A stretch of DNA of 64,000 nt. Source: JAPUEK01 sp963815355. Lineage in GTDB: Bacteria; Pseudomonadota; Alphaproteobacteria; Rhodobacterales; Rhodobacteraceae. Position 1 is the first letter of the stretch. Every line of letters begins with the position of its first letter. The translations under genes and the position numbers were made by a program. The notes below the pieces were generated by a model. The model saw nothing but the letters and a program-made list of their open reading frames with translations. It did not search any database and was not told the DNA's origin. Location of the stretch: NCBI GenBank assembly GCA_963815355.1, contig CAWFGJ010000006.1, positions 124,001 to 188,000 on the forward strand, written 5' to 3'. Of the stretch, positions 34,188 to 42,962 are shown piece after piece.

Positions 34188-35834
34188 ATGGGCAGGATCA
34201 AGGCATCCTATTTGGGGCATTATGTCCGCAATTTCCTGTTTTTGGCAGCAATGGTCACCATTGCGGCTTGCACAGGACCGCAGGAATCACGCGCCGCGCC
34301 CTACGCGGCTTATGTGATGGATGCGCGCACGGGCGAGACGCTGTTCTCTGAAAACGCCGACACCCGGTTGCACCCGGCCTCTTTGACCAAGATGATGACG
34401 CTTTACATCGCCTTTGAGGAAATTGAGCGCGGGCGGCTGTCGCTGGACACCATGATCACCGTTTCCAAGAATGCGGCGTCCGAGCCGCCCTCACGGCTTG
34501 GCCTGAAGGCAGGGCAGAAGATCCAGTTGCGCTATCTGATCCGCGCGGCGGCCGTCAAATCGGCCAATGACGCGGCGGCAGCGATTGGGGACCATATCGC
34601 CGGCAACCCCGAAAAGTTCGGTGCCCGCATGACCCGCACCGCCAAAGCGCTGGGCATGAAGAACACCACCTTCAAGAATGCCAACGGCCTGACGGCCAAG
34701 GGTCATTTGTCGACCGCGCATGACATGTCGATCCTTGGGCGGCATTTGTTTTACGACTTTCCGCAGTATTACAACATCTTCTCGCGCCGCTCGACGGATG
34801 CGGGCATGGCGACCGTGGCCAACACGAACCGCCGCTTTCTGGACGCCTACAAGGGCGCGGACGGGATCAAGACCGGCTACACCGAACCCGCTGGCTTTAA
34901 CCTAACCGCCTCGGCAGAGCGCGACGGCGTGCGGATTATCGCGACGGTCTTCGGCGGCAAATCCACGGCAGACCGCAACGCGAAGGTTTCAAAGCTGCTG
35001 GATCTTGGGTTTTCCAAGGCCAAGGGCGGGGTCGCGGCGCAACCGCCGCAACGCCCGGCCTTTAATGCCGATGATGAGTTAATCGCCTCGGCCGCGCCCG
35101 ATGACACGGATGAGGCGCTGCCCGAGGTGGAAGACGGCGCCGGCAAGACCATCCGGATGGTCATGGCCGTCGCCAAATCGCCTCGCCCGTTGGTCCGCCC
35201 CAGCCACGAAGAGGCCGCCGTAGCGGTCGCCGCGATGCAATCGGGCATCGAAGGCGCGCTGGCCGAGGCGGTGACCGGAACCGAGGCCCCCCCTGCCCCC
35301 GATGGCACGCTGGAGGCGCAGGTTGCGACGCTGGAGGGGGCCACGGATGTGGAAACTCTGTCTGCCGTGCTCGCCCCCGAGGCTGCCCCGGCGGATCTGG
35401 AAATTGCCGCGCTGGAAGAGATGCCGGCGCCAGAGTTGAAGGTCACTGCGGCCTCTCCTGGCACCCGCCCGGTGGCGCTGGTCGCCATGACACCGCGCCC
35501 GCCCAAGCGCAAAGCGCCGATCTATGACGAGGTTGCAAGCGTTGAGCCCGAAGCCGTGGAAGAAGAGGGCGAGATCGTCACCCGCATTTCGACCTCTGGC
35601 GGGCGGCATTATGGGATCACCGTTGGCCGCTACAACAGCCAAAGCGAGGCAGCCAGCATCCTGACCAAAACCCAGCTTGCCGAAAGTTCTGTGCTGGGAA
35701 CCTCGCTGCGGAAGGTTGTCAAAGGCAGCCGTGGGTATGACGCGAATTTTCTTGGGCTGACGCAGGAAGAGGCCGAAGTCGCTTGTATGCGCTTGCAGGC
35801 CCGCGCCATTCCTTGTTTCACTTTGGGCCAATAG
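34188..35834 (+). CDS. D-alanyl-D-alanine carboxypeptidase (penicillin-binding protein) with C-terminal SPOR domain
   Basis: This 548-aa envelope enzyme trims peptidoglycan stem peptides. The active-site motifs are S65-L-T-K68 in HPASLTKMM, S125-A-N127 in VKSANDAA, and K228-T-G in GIKTGYTEPAG. After the catalytic domain (to about residue 290) comes a long acidic, alanine- and proline-rich linker. The C-terminus (GGRHYGITVGRYNSQSEAA to CFTLGQ) is a SPOR domain, which binds denuded glycan and targets division sites. The N-terminal signal ends IAACTGPQ, compatible with a lipobox, so the enzyme may be a lipoprotein. The start at 34188 fits the signal best; an ATG at 34164 is in frame. Confidence 0.9.
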   Translation: MGRIKASYLGHYVRNFLFLAAMVTIAACTGPQESRAAPYAAYVMDARTGETLFSENADTRLHPASLTKMMTLYIAFEEIERGRLSLDTMITVSKNAASEPPSRLGLKAGQKIQLRYLIRAAAVKSANDAAAAIGDHIAGNPEKFGARMTRTAKALGMKNTTFKNANGLTAKGHLSTAHDMSILGRHLFYDFPQYYNIFSRRSTDAGMATVANTNRRFLDAYKGADGIKTGYTEPAGFNLTASAERDGVRIIATVFGGKSTADRNAKVSKLLDLGFSKAKGGVAAQPPQRPAFNADDELIASAAPDDTDEALPEVEDGAGKTIRMVMAVAKSPRPLVRPSHEEAAVAVAAMQSGIEGALAEAVTGTEAPPAPDGTLEAQVATLEGATDVETLSAVLAPEAAPADLEIAALEEMPAPELKVTAASPGTRPVALVAMTPRPPKRKAPIYDEVASVEPEAVEEEGEIVTRISTSGGRHYGITVGRYNSQSEAASILTKTQLAESSVLGTSLRKVVKGSRGYDANFLGLTQEEAEVACMRLQARAIPCFTLGQ

Positions 35835-35867
35835 CAGGGGTTCCCCTGCGCGCCCAAAGGAGCCGCC

Positions 35868-36548
35868 ATGAACTTTGTGATCCCCGCCCCGCCCACCGCT
35901 TCGGTCGCGGTGCAAGGCCAGACGGCCCGCTTTCCGGTGCGCCGTATCTTTTGCGTCGGGCGCAACTACGCCGAACACAGCCGCGAAATGGGCGGGAACC
36001 CAGAGGTTGAGGCGCCGTTTTTCTTTACCAAGCCCGCCGACGCCGTGATCGACAGCGGCGCGCAGATCCCCTACCCCACCGCGACGCACGATCTGCATCA
36101 TGAGGCAGAGCTGGTTGTGGCGCTGGCGCATGGCGGGCCCTTTGCCACCGAGGCAGAGGCAATCGCCGCGATCTGGGGTTATGGTGCCGGCAATGACCTG
36201 ACCCGCCGCGACCTGCAAGCCGAGGCCAAAGCGGCGCGGCGGCCATGGGATATGGCCAAGGGCTTTGACCGGTCTGCCGTGGTGGGGGCGCTGCGCCCTG
36301 CTGCCTTTGGCGCGCCAGAGGGCAAGATCACGTGCCACGTCGCAGGCCGGGTGACGCAGGACGCGCTTTTGTCCGACATGATCTGGCCTGTTGCGGGGAT
36401 TTTGCAGCACTTGGCCGGGCTGGTTGATCTGGCCGCCGGGGATCTGATCTTTACCGGTACGCCCGCCGGGGTTGGCCCGATCCGGCGTGGCGAGACTTGT
36501 GTTGTGGAGATTGACGGGCTTGCGCCTGCCAGCGTTACGGTCATCTGA
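35868..36548 (+). CDS. Fumarylacetoacetate hydrolase (FAH) family protein
   Basis: This 226-aa metal-dependent hydrolase/isomerase has the FAH family signature IFCVGRNYAEHSREMG. The metal ligands are the acidic residues of LHHEAELVVAL and GYGAGNDLTRRDLQ, and the C-terminus contains DLIFTGTPAGVGPI. Relatives act on oxaloacetate enol, fumarylpyruvate or homoprotocatechuate products. The short length is typical of the FAHD1/YcgM group (oxaloacetate decarboxylase/tautomerase). A clear AAAGGAG precedes the ATG. A small hairpin (GCAGGG/CCCTGC, 35834-35849) lies upstream. Confidence 0.88.
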   Translation: MNFVIPAPPTASVAVQGQTARFPVRRIFCVGRNYAEHSREMGGNPEVEAPFFFTKPADAVIDSGAQIPYPTATHDLHHEAELVVALAHGGPFATEAEAIAAIWGYGAGNDLTRRDLQAEAKAARRPWDMAKGFDRSAVVGALRPAAFGAPEGKITCHVAGRVTQDALLSDMIWPVAGILQHLAGLVDLAAGDLIFTGTPAGVGPIRRGETCVVEIDGLAPASVTVI

Positions 36549-36569
36549 CCCAAGCAGGCCGCGACGGCC

Positions 36570-37538
36570 CTAGGGGCGCGGGGCGGCTGCGCGCTGCAAG
36601 CGGTCATTGATCGCACGGCCAAGGCCCGTGTCGGGAATGGCCGCAATTGCGATCTGCCCCGTGGGCCCGGCCGCCGCATCCGCAAGCCGCAGGTAGTGAA
36701 AGAGGTTGGCGGCGGCCTCAATCAAATCCCCCGCGCGCGACAGGTTCAGCCCGCCCGCCGGGCAATCCGGCCCAAAGCCAAGGAAGGTTTCGCCCCCACG
36801 CGGTTGCGCGGCATTCAAGCGCACTTTTGCGGCGGGGGCGTAGTGGCTTGCCAGTTGGCCGGGGGCGGTCGGTTGGTGGGGGTCGATCTGGGGATGGGCA
36901 AGGGGGCCAAGCAGGGCCTGCAAGTCCTCAACCGAAACGCCACCGGGGCGCAGCAGGCTGGGCGCGCTGGTCAGGCCCAAAATCGTCGATTCCACCCCCA
37001 CAGCACAGGGACCGCCGTCGAGCACGGCTGCTATCTTGCCCGACAGACCGGCCATGACATGCTCTGCACGGGTCGGTGAGATGCGGCCCGATGGGTTGGC
37101 CGAAGGGGCCGCAAGCGGCCCGTCGAACGCCAGCAGCAATCGGCGGGCAAGCGGATGCGCTGGCACCCGGATGGCGACACTGTCCAGCCCGGCGCTGACC
37201 AGCGGCGACAGGCCAGCCCCGGGCAGCAGCGGCAGCACCAGCGTCAACGGTCCGGGCCAGAAGGCGGCAGCCACCCTTTCGGCGCGGGCATCGAACCGGG
37301 CATAGCGGCGCGCCGTTTCCAGATCCGGCACATGTACGATCAAGGGATTAAAGCTGGGCCGCGCCTTGGCCGCAAATATCCCCGCAACCGCTTTGCCGTC
37401 GCGGGCATCGCCGCCAAGCCCGTAGACCGTCTCTGTCGGGAAAGCCACCAAAGCGCCGTGCCGCAACAGATCCACCGCGCGGGCCAGACCCGCGGCGTCA
37501 TCGGCAAGCGTTTCGGTGATCACGGGGGGCGAGGACAT
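36570..37538 (-). CDS. tsaC: L-threonylcarbamoyladenylate synthase (Sua5 type)
   Basis: This 322-aa enzyme makes threonylcarbamoyl-AMP from Thr, bicarbonate and ATP for the t6A37 modification of tRNAs reading ANN codons. The YrdC core has VAFPTETVYGLGGDA, KARPSFNPLIVHV, PLAAPSANPSGRISP and VESTILGL. After it comes a C-terminal Sua5 domain (SHYAPAAKVRLNAA onward), so this is the long Sua5 form, not the short TsaC form. It converges on the FAH-family gene with 21 bp between stops. Confidence 0.95.
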   Translation of the reverse strand: MSSPPVITETLADDAAGLARAVDLLRHGALVAFPTETVYGLGGDARDGKAVAGIFAAKARPSFNPLIVHVPDLETARRYARFDARAERVAAAFWPGPLTLVLPLLPGAGLSPLVSAGLDSVAIRVPAHPLARRLLLAFDGPLAAPSANPSGRISPTRAEHVMAGLSGKIAAVLDGGPCAVGVESTILGLTSAPSLLRPGGVSVEDLQALLGPLAHPQIDPHQPTAPGQLASHYAPAAKVRLNAAQPRGGETFLGFGPDCPAGGLNLSRAGDLIEAAANLFHYLRLADAAAGPTGQIAIAAIPDTGLGRAINDRLQRAAAPRP

Positions 37539-37711
37539 CAGGCAAGCGATCCGGATTAAGGGCGGCGTTGAGCCAAAGCGATGGATGAGGTACGTGACGC
37601 TGCGTCGAACTTGATGCGACGTTTTCCTCAGCTAACCATTGCAATGCCAATATCGTTACACGCCGCTGTTGCCAAGGCGGGACGACCGACCTTTTTTGAC
37701 CGGAGTTATTG

Positions 37712-39412
37712 ATGCCCTACCGTGCGCCTTTGACCGACTTTGGCTTTTTGCTGAGCAAGGTCGTCGGATATGACCGAGTTGCCGCGACGCCGCTGTTTGC
37801 GGACGCCACCGCCGAGACGGTTGAGGCGATCCTGTCTGAGGCGGGCAAGCTGTGCGAAGAAACCCTCGCGCCGCTGAACCGTGCGGGCGACAAGAACCCC
37901 GCGCGGCTGGAAAACGGGGTGGTGCGCACGTCTCCGGGTTTTGCGGAAGGCTACCGGGCCATTGCCGACGGCGGCTGGATCGGCATGTCAGCCGCGCCCG
38001 AGCATGGCGGAATGGGTCTGCCGATGACGGTGGCCTCTTGCGTGAATGACATGATGGGGTCGGCCTGTCTGGCGCTGCAGTTGAACCCGCTGATGAGCCA
38101 AGGCCAGATTGAGGCGTTGGAGCACCACGCCAGTGACGCGCTCAAGGCGATTTTCCTGCCCAAACTGATCTCGGGGGAATGGTGCGGCACGATGAACCTG
38201 ACCGAGCCGCAGGCCGGTTCGGACGTGGGCGCGCTGCGCACCAAGGCCGAGCCCTTGGGCGACGGGCGCTATGCGATCACCGGGCAGAAGATCTACATCA
38301 CGTGGGCCGACAATGATTTCTCGGCCAACGTCTGCCATCTGGTGCTGGCCCGTCTGCCGGATGGGACCGACGGCACCAAAGGCATCAGCCTGTTCATGGT
38401 GCCAAAGTTTGTCCCCGGACCCGATGGCGCGCTGGGCCAGCGCAACAGTCTGAACGTGGTGTCGCTGGAACATAAGCTGGGCCTGCACGGCTCGCCAACC
38501 GCTGTGATGCAGTATGACGGGGCGACAGGCTGGCTGGTGGGGGCGCCGCACAAGGGGATGGCCGCCATGTTCACCATGATGAACAACGCGCGTTTGGGTG
38601 TGGGCGTGCAGGGCGTTGCGGTGGCCGAGGCGGCCTGCCAACAAGCACTGAGCTATGCGATGGACCGCAAGCAGGGACGGACCCCGCACGGGGCGACGGC
38701 GATCATCGACCATGCCGACGTGCGCCGGATGCTGGCGCAGATGAAGGCGGAAACCTTCGCGGCGCGGGCAATCGCGTTGTCTTGCGCGGTGGCCATCGAC
38801 ATGGCGCGTGCGACCGGCGACGCGGTTTGGGCCGCGCGGGCCGCTCTGCTGACCCCGATTGCCAAGGCCTATGGCACCGATGTGGGCAATGAGGTGGCGC
38901 AGCTTGGCGTGCAAGTGCATGGCGGCATGGGCTTTATCGAGGAAACGGGTGCGGCACAGCTGGCCCGCGATGTCCGTGTGACCTCTATCTACGAGGGCAC
39001 CAATGGCATTCAGGCGATGGATCTTGTCGGGCGCAAGTTGATGGACGGGGGCGAGGCCGTGTTCCGGCTGATTGACGAAATGCAATCGGGTACCGAATTG
39101 GCGCGCGACCGGCTGCCTCTGCTGTCCAAGGATGTGTGGAACGCCGCCGAAGCGCTGCGTGAGGCGACCGAGGCACTGGTTGCGATGGCGCCGCAAGACC
39201 GCAACGCGGGCGCGGTCGCCTATCTGCGCGGTTTCGCACGGGTTCTGGGCGCGCATTTCCATCTGACCGCAGCCCTTGCAGACGGTGGGCGCGACCCCTT
39301 GGCCCGCTTTGCCATCCGGCGTTTGCTGCCCGAGCATCTGGGGCTGTTCGCGCAGGCGCGCGAAGGGGCGGCAGGCATCTACGCGATTGAACCCGAATCG
39401 ATGTTGGCGTGA
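37712..39412 (+). CDS. Acyl-CoA dehydrogenase, C-terminal extended type
   Basis: This 566-aa flavoprotein oxidises acyl-CoA to enoyl-CoA and passes electrons to ETF. It has the FAD/substrate segment MNLTEPQAGSDVGALRTKA, KIYITWADND, the central helix domain, and the C-terminal YEGTNGIQAMDLVGRK carrying the catalytic glutamate of this long subfamily (like DmdC/FadE5-type proteins). The size, larger than the usual 380 aa, fits that branch. Translation begins at ATG 37712 behind CGGAG. It overlaps the next gene as GTGA. The ETF-QO that would take the electrons is encoded at 45361. Confidence 0.93.
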   Translation: MPYRAPLTDFGFLLSKVVGYDRVAATPLFADATAETVEAILSEAGKLCEETLAPLNRAGDKNPARLENGVVRTSPGFAEGYRAIADGGWIGMSAAPEHGGMGLPMTVASCVNDMMGSACLALQLNPLMSQGQIEALEHHASDALKAIFLPKLISGEWCGTMNLTEPQAGSDVGALRTKAEPLGDGRYAITGQKIYITWADNDFSANVCHLVLARLPDGTDGTKGISLFMVPKFVPGPDGALGQRNSLNVVSLEHKLGLHGSPTAVMQYDGATGWLVGAPHKGMAAMFTMMNNARLGVGVQGVAVAEAACQQALSYAMDRKQGRTPHGATAIIDHADVRRMLAQMKAETFAARAIALSCAVAIDMARATGDAVWAARAALLTPIAKAYGTDVGNEVAQLGVQVHGGMGFIEETGAAQLARDVRVTSIYEGTNGIQAMDLVGRKLMDGGEAVFRLIDEMQSGTELARDRLPLLSKDVWNAAEALREATEALVAMAPQDRNAGAVAYLRGFARVLGAHFHLTAALADGGRDPLARFAIRRLLPEHLGLFAQAREGAAGIYAIEPESMLA

Positions 39413-40437
39413 GTTCAGCGTTGCAATTCCCTTTCGCCGAGCCACCTGGCCCGGGAGAGGCGATAGAGGTGGCCGACGGTATCTTGTGGATGCGGTTGCC
39501 GCTGCCGATGGCGTTGGACCATGTGAATGTCTACGCGCTGCGCGATGCCGAAGGCTGGACGATCGTCGACACCGGGTTGATGTCGAACCGCAGCAAGGCC
39601 GAATGGCAGGTCTTGCTGGCCGGGCCTTTGGCCGGGGCGCAGGTGACACGGGTGATCCTGACCCATCACCACCCCGACCATTGCGGCCTTGTCGGATGGT
39701 TTCAAGATCAAGGGGCGGAACTGATCACCACCCGCACCGCATGGCTCTATGCCCGGATGCTGGTGCTGGATGTGCAGGAAAGGCCGGCGGCCGCAACGCT
39801 GGACTTTGCCCGGCGGGCCGGAACGCCCGCACCGCTTATGGCAAAGAAAGCGGCTGAGCGTCCGTTCAACTTTTCCGATGTGGTCGCGCCCATGCCGCTT
39901 GGCTTTACCCGGATCGACGAGGGCAGCGTTCTTGAGGCGGGCGGGCGGCGCTGGCTGGTGCGGATCGGCCACGGCCACGCGCCCGATCACGCCACCTTGT
40001 GGAGCACCGATGGCGAGGTGATCCTTGGTGGCGATCAGCTTTTGCCCGGTATTTCTGCCAATATCGGCGTCTATCCGACCGAACCCGAGGCGGACCCGCT
40101 GAGCGAATGGCTGGCCTCAACAGCCGCGTTTGTGCCCTTTGCTACCGACACGCAGTTGGTGCTGCCCGGCCACAAAACCCCGTTTCGCGGCTTGCCGTTC
40201 CGTCTGCACCAGATGGCCGAAAACCATCATTCCGCCTTGGACCGATTGCTGGCTTTGGTGGCCGAACCGAAAACCGCCGTTCAATGTTTTCCCGCCCTGT
40301 TCAAGCGCGACATCGGGCCAGCCGAGTTCAACCTTGCTTTGGTTGAGGCGGTGGCCCATCTGAACTGCCTCTTGCAGCGCGGGGCGGTTTCGCGTTCCCT
40401 TGACACGGACGGCGCTTGGCTTTGGCGGGCGCACTAA
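39409..40437 (+). CDS. Metallo-beta-lactamase-fold hydrolase
   Basis: This 342-aa binuclear metal hydrolase has H-x-H-x-D-H in THHHPDHCGLVGWF, further ligands in GHGHAPDHATLW and GGDQLLPG, and a C-terminal histidine in LVLPGHKTPFRG. The start is GTG at 39409 within the acyl-CoA dehydrogenase stop, so the two are translationally coupled. Coupling suggests a thioester or lactone substrate in fatty-acid or related degradation; this is inference. Confidence 0.9.
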   Translation: MSSALQFPFAEPPGPGEAIEVADGILWMRLPLPMALDHVNVYALRDAEGWTIVDTGLMSNRSKAEWQVLLAGPLAGAQVTRVILTHHHPDHCGLVGWFQDQGAELITTRTAWLYARMLVLDVQERPAAATLDFARRAGTPAPLMAKKAAERPFNFSDVVAPMPLGFTRIDEGSVLEAGGRRWLVRIGHGHAPDHATLWSTDGEVILGGDQLLPGISANIGVYPTEPEADPLSEWLASTAAFVPFATDTQLVLPGHKTPFRGLPFRLHQMAENHHSALDRLLALVAEPKTAVQCFPALFKRDIGPAEFNLALVEAVAHLNCLLQRGAVSRSLDTDGAWLWRAH

Positions 40438-40451
40438 CCGTCGGAGGATCG

Positions 40452-40946
40452 ATGCCCAAACCGCTGCCCCCCGCTGTCGAAGCCGAACTTGCCGCGGCCG
40501 TTACAAAGGCCGCGGGCCTGCACCGTGCCCGCGCCGTGCACGCAGACCCGCTTGCCCCGCCCAGCGCCGAGCAGGAACCGCTTCCGACCGAGCTCTGCGA
40601 CAACCACGGCAAGGGGCCCGCGGAATGGGCCTATGACCGGATCATCCTGTATATCCGCAACTTCGAAAAACAGCTCGATTCGGATCAAGAGGTGGCAATG
40701 GGCTTTGCCGGGTCCGACGCCGGGGTGTTGCGGATCGAAGGCTTGGGCTTTTATGAGCCGGACCTGATCACCTTTTACGGACAAGACGAGGCAGGGATGA
40801 AAACCCAGCTGATCCAGCATGTCACGCAACTGTCTGTGATGCTGCGCGCGATTCCCAAGGCAAAACCCGAAGCACCCCCGCGCCGCATCGGTTTTCGGCT
40901 GGCAACCGGATGGACTGGTGGAGAAAGTGGCGATGCGTCCGCTTAG
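40452..40946 (+). CDS. Conserved hypothetical protein (resembles DUF6173)
   Basis: This 164-aa soluble protein is typical of Rhodobacterales. The core PAEWAYDRIILYIRNFEKQL and EVAMGFAGSDAGVLRIEGLG is followed by FYEPDLITFYGQDEAG and a basic tail. My match to DUF6173 is from memory and needs a profile search. A CGGAGG site precedes the ATG by 4 bp. It starts 14 bp after the metallo-hydrolase gene. No catalytic motif is visible. Confidence 0.75.
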   Translation: MPKPLPPAVEAELAAAVTKAAGLHRARAVHADPLAPPSAEQEPLPTELCDNHGKGPAEWAYDRIILYIRNFEKQLDSDQEVAMGFAGSDAGVLRIEGLGFYEPDLITFYGQDEAGMKTQLIQHVTQLSVMLRAIPKAKPEAPPRRIGFRLATGWTGGESGDASA

Positions 40947-41032
40947 GGCCAGCATCAAGGCCACCTGCCCCCGTGACAGGCCGTGGATAATCGGCTATGG
41001 CCAACGAAACACTTTGCAAAAGGACTGCAGCA

Positions 41033-41167
41033 ATGGCCGAACACAAACCGGGCAGCATGGACATCCGCGTTCAGGAAAAAACCTTTGACGGGTTCATGCG
41101 GATGGTCACCATTGGCGCGATCATCTCTATCTGCGTGCTGATTTTCATGGCACTTGCAAACGGCTGA
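41033..41167 (+). CDS. aa3-type cytochrome c oxidase subunit IV
   Basis: This 44-aa protein is the small fourth subunit found in alphaproteobacterial aa3 oxidases (COX4_pro_2 family). It has a short charged N-terminus, MAEHKPGSMDIRVQEKTFDG, and one membrane helix (VTIGAIISICVLIFMALA). It is too short for ordinary gene callers but has an ATG, a clear frame and the expected form. The oxidase core genes are not in this window, as is common. Confidence 0.9.
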   Translation: MAEHKPGSMDIRVQEKTFDGFMRMVTIGAIISICVLIFMALANG

Positions 41168-41199
41168 TCTGCCACCGCCTCGACCAGGGAATGACATTT

Positions 41200-41814
41200 A
41201 TGAAACTCAAGGCCCTCGCCCTGATCGCGCTGGTCGCCCTTGGGGCCTGTTCTACGGCTGAACCCACATGGGCGCCGGATGATCAGGTCGCTGCGGCGCA
41301 TTACGTCGCCCCCGGCCCGACCTCGGTCACGCTCTTTACCGTGGTGAACGTCCGCAGCGGCCAGGGCGCGCATAGCGGGCTTTTGATCAACGGGGCCGAA
41401 CAGGTGATGTTCGACCCGGCAGGCACGTGGCATCACCCCAGATTGCCCGAGCGGAACGACGTGCATTACGGTGTGACCGAAAAGATGGTCGCCTTCTACA
41501 TCGACTATCACGCGCGCGAGACGTTCAAGGTGATCAAACAGACCGTCGTCGTCAGCCCTGCGGTTGCGAATTTGGTGCTGGCCAAGGCCAAGGCCTATGG
41601 CGCGGTGCCCAAAGCCCAATGCGCCAATTCGATCACCACGATTCTGAGCGACGTTCCCGGCTTTGAATCGGTGCCCAAGACGTGGTTCCCGAACAAGCTG
41701 TCCGACGCGTTTGGTGCGCTTCCGGGCGTGACCACCCAAGTCTACACCGATGATGACGCCGACAATAACCATGGTGTGCTGATCGTGCAGGCCGAGGACG
41801 CAACAACCAACTGA
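41200..41814 (+). CDS. Putative lipoprotein, NlpC-like or DUF4105-like papain fold possible
   Basis: This 204-aa exported protein has a lipobox: ALIALVALGACSTAE, Cys18 region. The mature part has GAHSGLLINGAEQVMFDPAG followed by a histidine (TWHHPRLPERNDVHYG) and a later QCANSITTIL. This Cys/His layout resembles permuted papain-like proteins, but I cannot assign the fold with confidence. The start at 41200 is better spaced from CAGGGA than the ATG at 41191. It lies just after the oxidase subunit gene. Confidence 0.75.
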   Translation: MKLKALALIALVALGACSTAEPTWAPDDQVAAAHYVAPGPTSVTLFTVVNVRSGQGAHSGLLINGAEQVMFDPAGTWHHPRLPERNDVHYGVTEKMVAFYIDYHARETFKVIKQTVVVSPAVANLVLAKAKAYGAVPKAQCANSITTILSDVPGFESVPKTWFPNKLSDAFGALPGVTTQVYTDDDADNNHGVLIVQAEDATTN

Positions 41815-41844
41815 TCCTAGGATCGGCACCGAAAGGGACCGAAG

Positions 41845-42438
41845 ATGCGGATTTTCGGGGTGATCCTTGCCGGAGGCGAAGGTCGGCGGATGGGCGGGGC
41901 TGACAAGGCCCTGATCCCCTTGGCGGGGCAAAGCCTGTTGTCCCGCTGCATCGCGCGGCTGGAGCCGCAGGTTGAGGCGCTTGCGATTTCGGCCAATGGT
42001 GATGCGGCGCGCTTTGCCGGCTTTGGGTTGCCCGTGCTACCGGACGCGCAGTCGCTTGGCCCGCTTTCCGGACTACTGGCCGCCCTTCGCTGGGCGTCGG
42101 CGCGGGGGGCCACGGCCGTTGTCAGCGCCTCGGTCGACAGCCCGTTTCTGCCCGGTGATCTGGCGCCGCGCCTGTGTCTGGCGGCCGAGAGCGCGGCCTG
42201 GGGCGTGGCCTTGGTGGAGTGCGCGGGCCGGATGCACCCGACCTTTGGGCTTTGGCCTGTCTCGGCCCAAGATGAACTGGCGGCGTTTCTGGCCTCTGGT
42301 GCCAAGCCGCGGGTGCTGGATTTTGCCCGTGCCCAAAGTGCGGCCGCCGCACCATTCCCAGACCCGGATGCGTTCATGAACATAAACACCCCCGATGACC
42401 TGACACGCGCCGAGACTTTGATCCGGGGGGCGGCATGA
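41845..42438 (+). CDS. mobA: Molybdenum cofactor guanylyltransferase
   Basis: This 197-aa enzyme transfers GMP to molybdopterin to form the MGD cofactor. The nucleotide-binding motif is ILAGGEGRRMGGADKALIPL, the GTP/product segment is LPDAQSLGPLSGLLAAL, and the metal-binding region is ASVDSPFLPGDL. Its stop overlaps the mobB start as ATGA. The pair implies that the cell makes molybdoenzymes of the DMSO-reductase class. Confidence 0.95.
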   Translation: MRIFGVILAGGEGRRMGGADKALIPLAGQSLLSRCIARLEPQVEALAISANGDAARFAGFGLPVLPDAQSLGPLSGLLAALRWASARGATAVVSASVDSPFLPGDLAPRLCLAAESAAWGVALVECAGRMHPTFGLWPVSAQDELAAFLASGAKPRVLDFARAQSAAAAPFPDPDAFMNINTPDDLTRAETLIRGAA

Positions 42439-42935
42439 AGGTTTACGGCGTCATCGGCTGGAAGAACGCCGGCAAAACCAGCCTGATGGAGCGTTTGGTC
42501 GCGGACATCACCGGGCGCGGCTTTACCGTTTCCACCGTCAAGCATGTCCACCACGATGTCGACCTTGACCAACCCGGCAAGGACAGCCACCGCCACCGCA
42601 AGGCGGGTGCGTCAGAGGTGGTTCTGGCCTCGGCCCACCGTTTTGCGCTGATGCGCGAGCATCGGGGGCCAGAGCCGGAGTTGCCGGCAATTCTGGCCCG
42701 GCTGGCACCGGTCGATCTGGTGCTGGTGGAAGGCTACAAGCGTGACGCCCACCCCAAGATTGAAGTGTTCCGCGAGGAAACCGGACAAAATCTGATCCAG
42801 CCCCATGATCCGTTGGTGCGCGCCGTGGCGACCGATGCGGTCTTGGCTGCCCTGCCCGTGCCGGTGCTGGATCTGAACGACACCCGCCTGATCGCCGATT
42901 TCATCCTGAATGAGCTTTCCCTTGCCCCGCGCTGA
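42435..42935 (+). CDS. mobB: Molybdopterin-guanine dinucleotide biosynthesis adaptor MobB
   Basis: This 166-aa P-loop GTPase assists MobA. The P-loop is GWKNAGKTSL, the second strand STVKHVHHDVDLDQPGKDSH carries the conserved Asp/His, and VDLVLVEGYKRDAHPKIEVF is the characteristic MobB block. It is translationally coupled to mobA. Confidence 0.94.
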   Translation: MKVYGVIGWKNAGKTSLMERLVADITGRGFTVSTVKHVHHDVDLDQPGKDSHRHRKAGASEVVLASAHRFALMREHRGPEPELPAILARLAPVDLVLVEGYKRDAHPKIEVFREETGQNLIQPHDPLVRAVATDAVLAALPVPVLDLNDTRLIADFILNELSLAPR

Positions 42936-42962
42936 GCGCCCGCCAGCGCACGCGCGCCGCGC

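Noticed and set aside
37600..37625. CGTCG/CGACG inverted repeat before the acyl-CoA dehydrogenase gene
   Set aside because: The stem is only five base pairs and too weak to call an operator or terminator.
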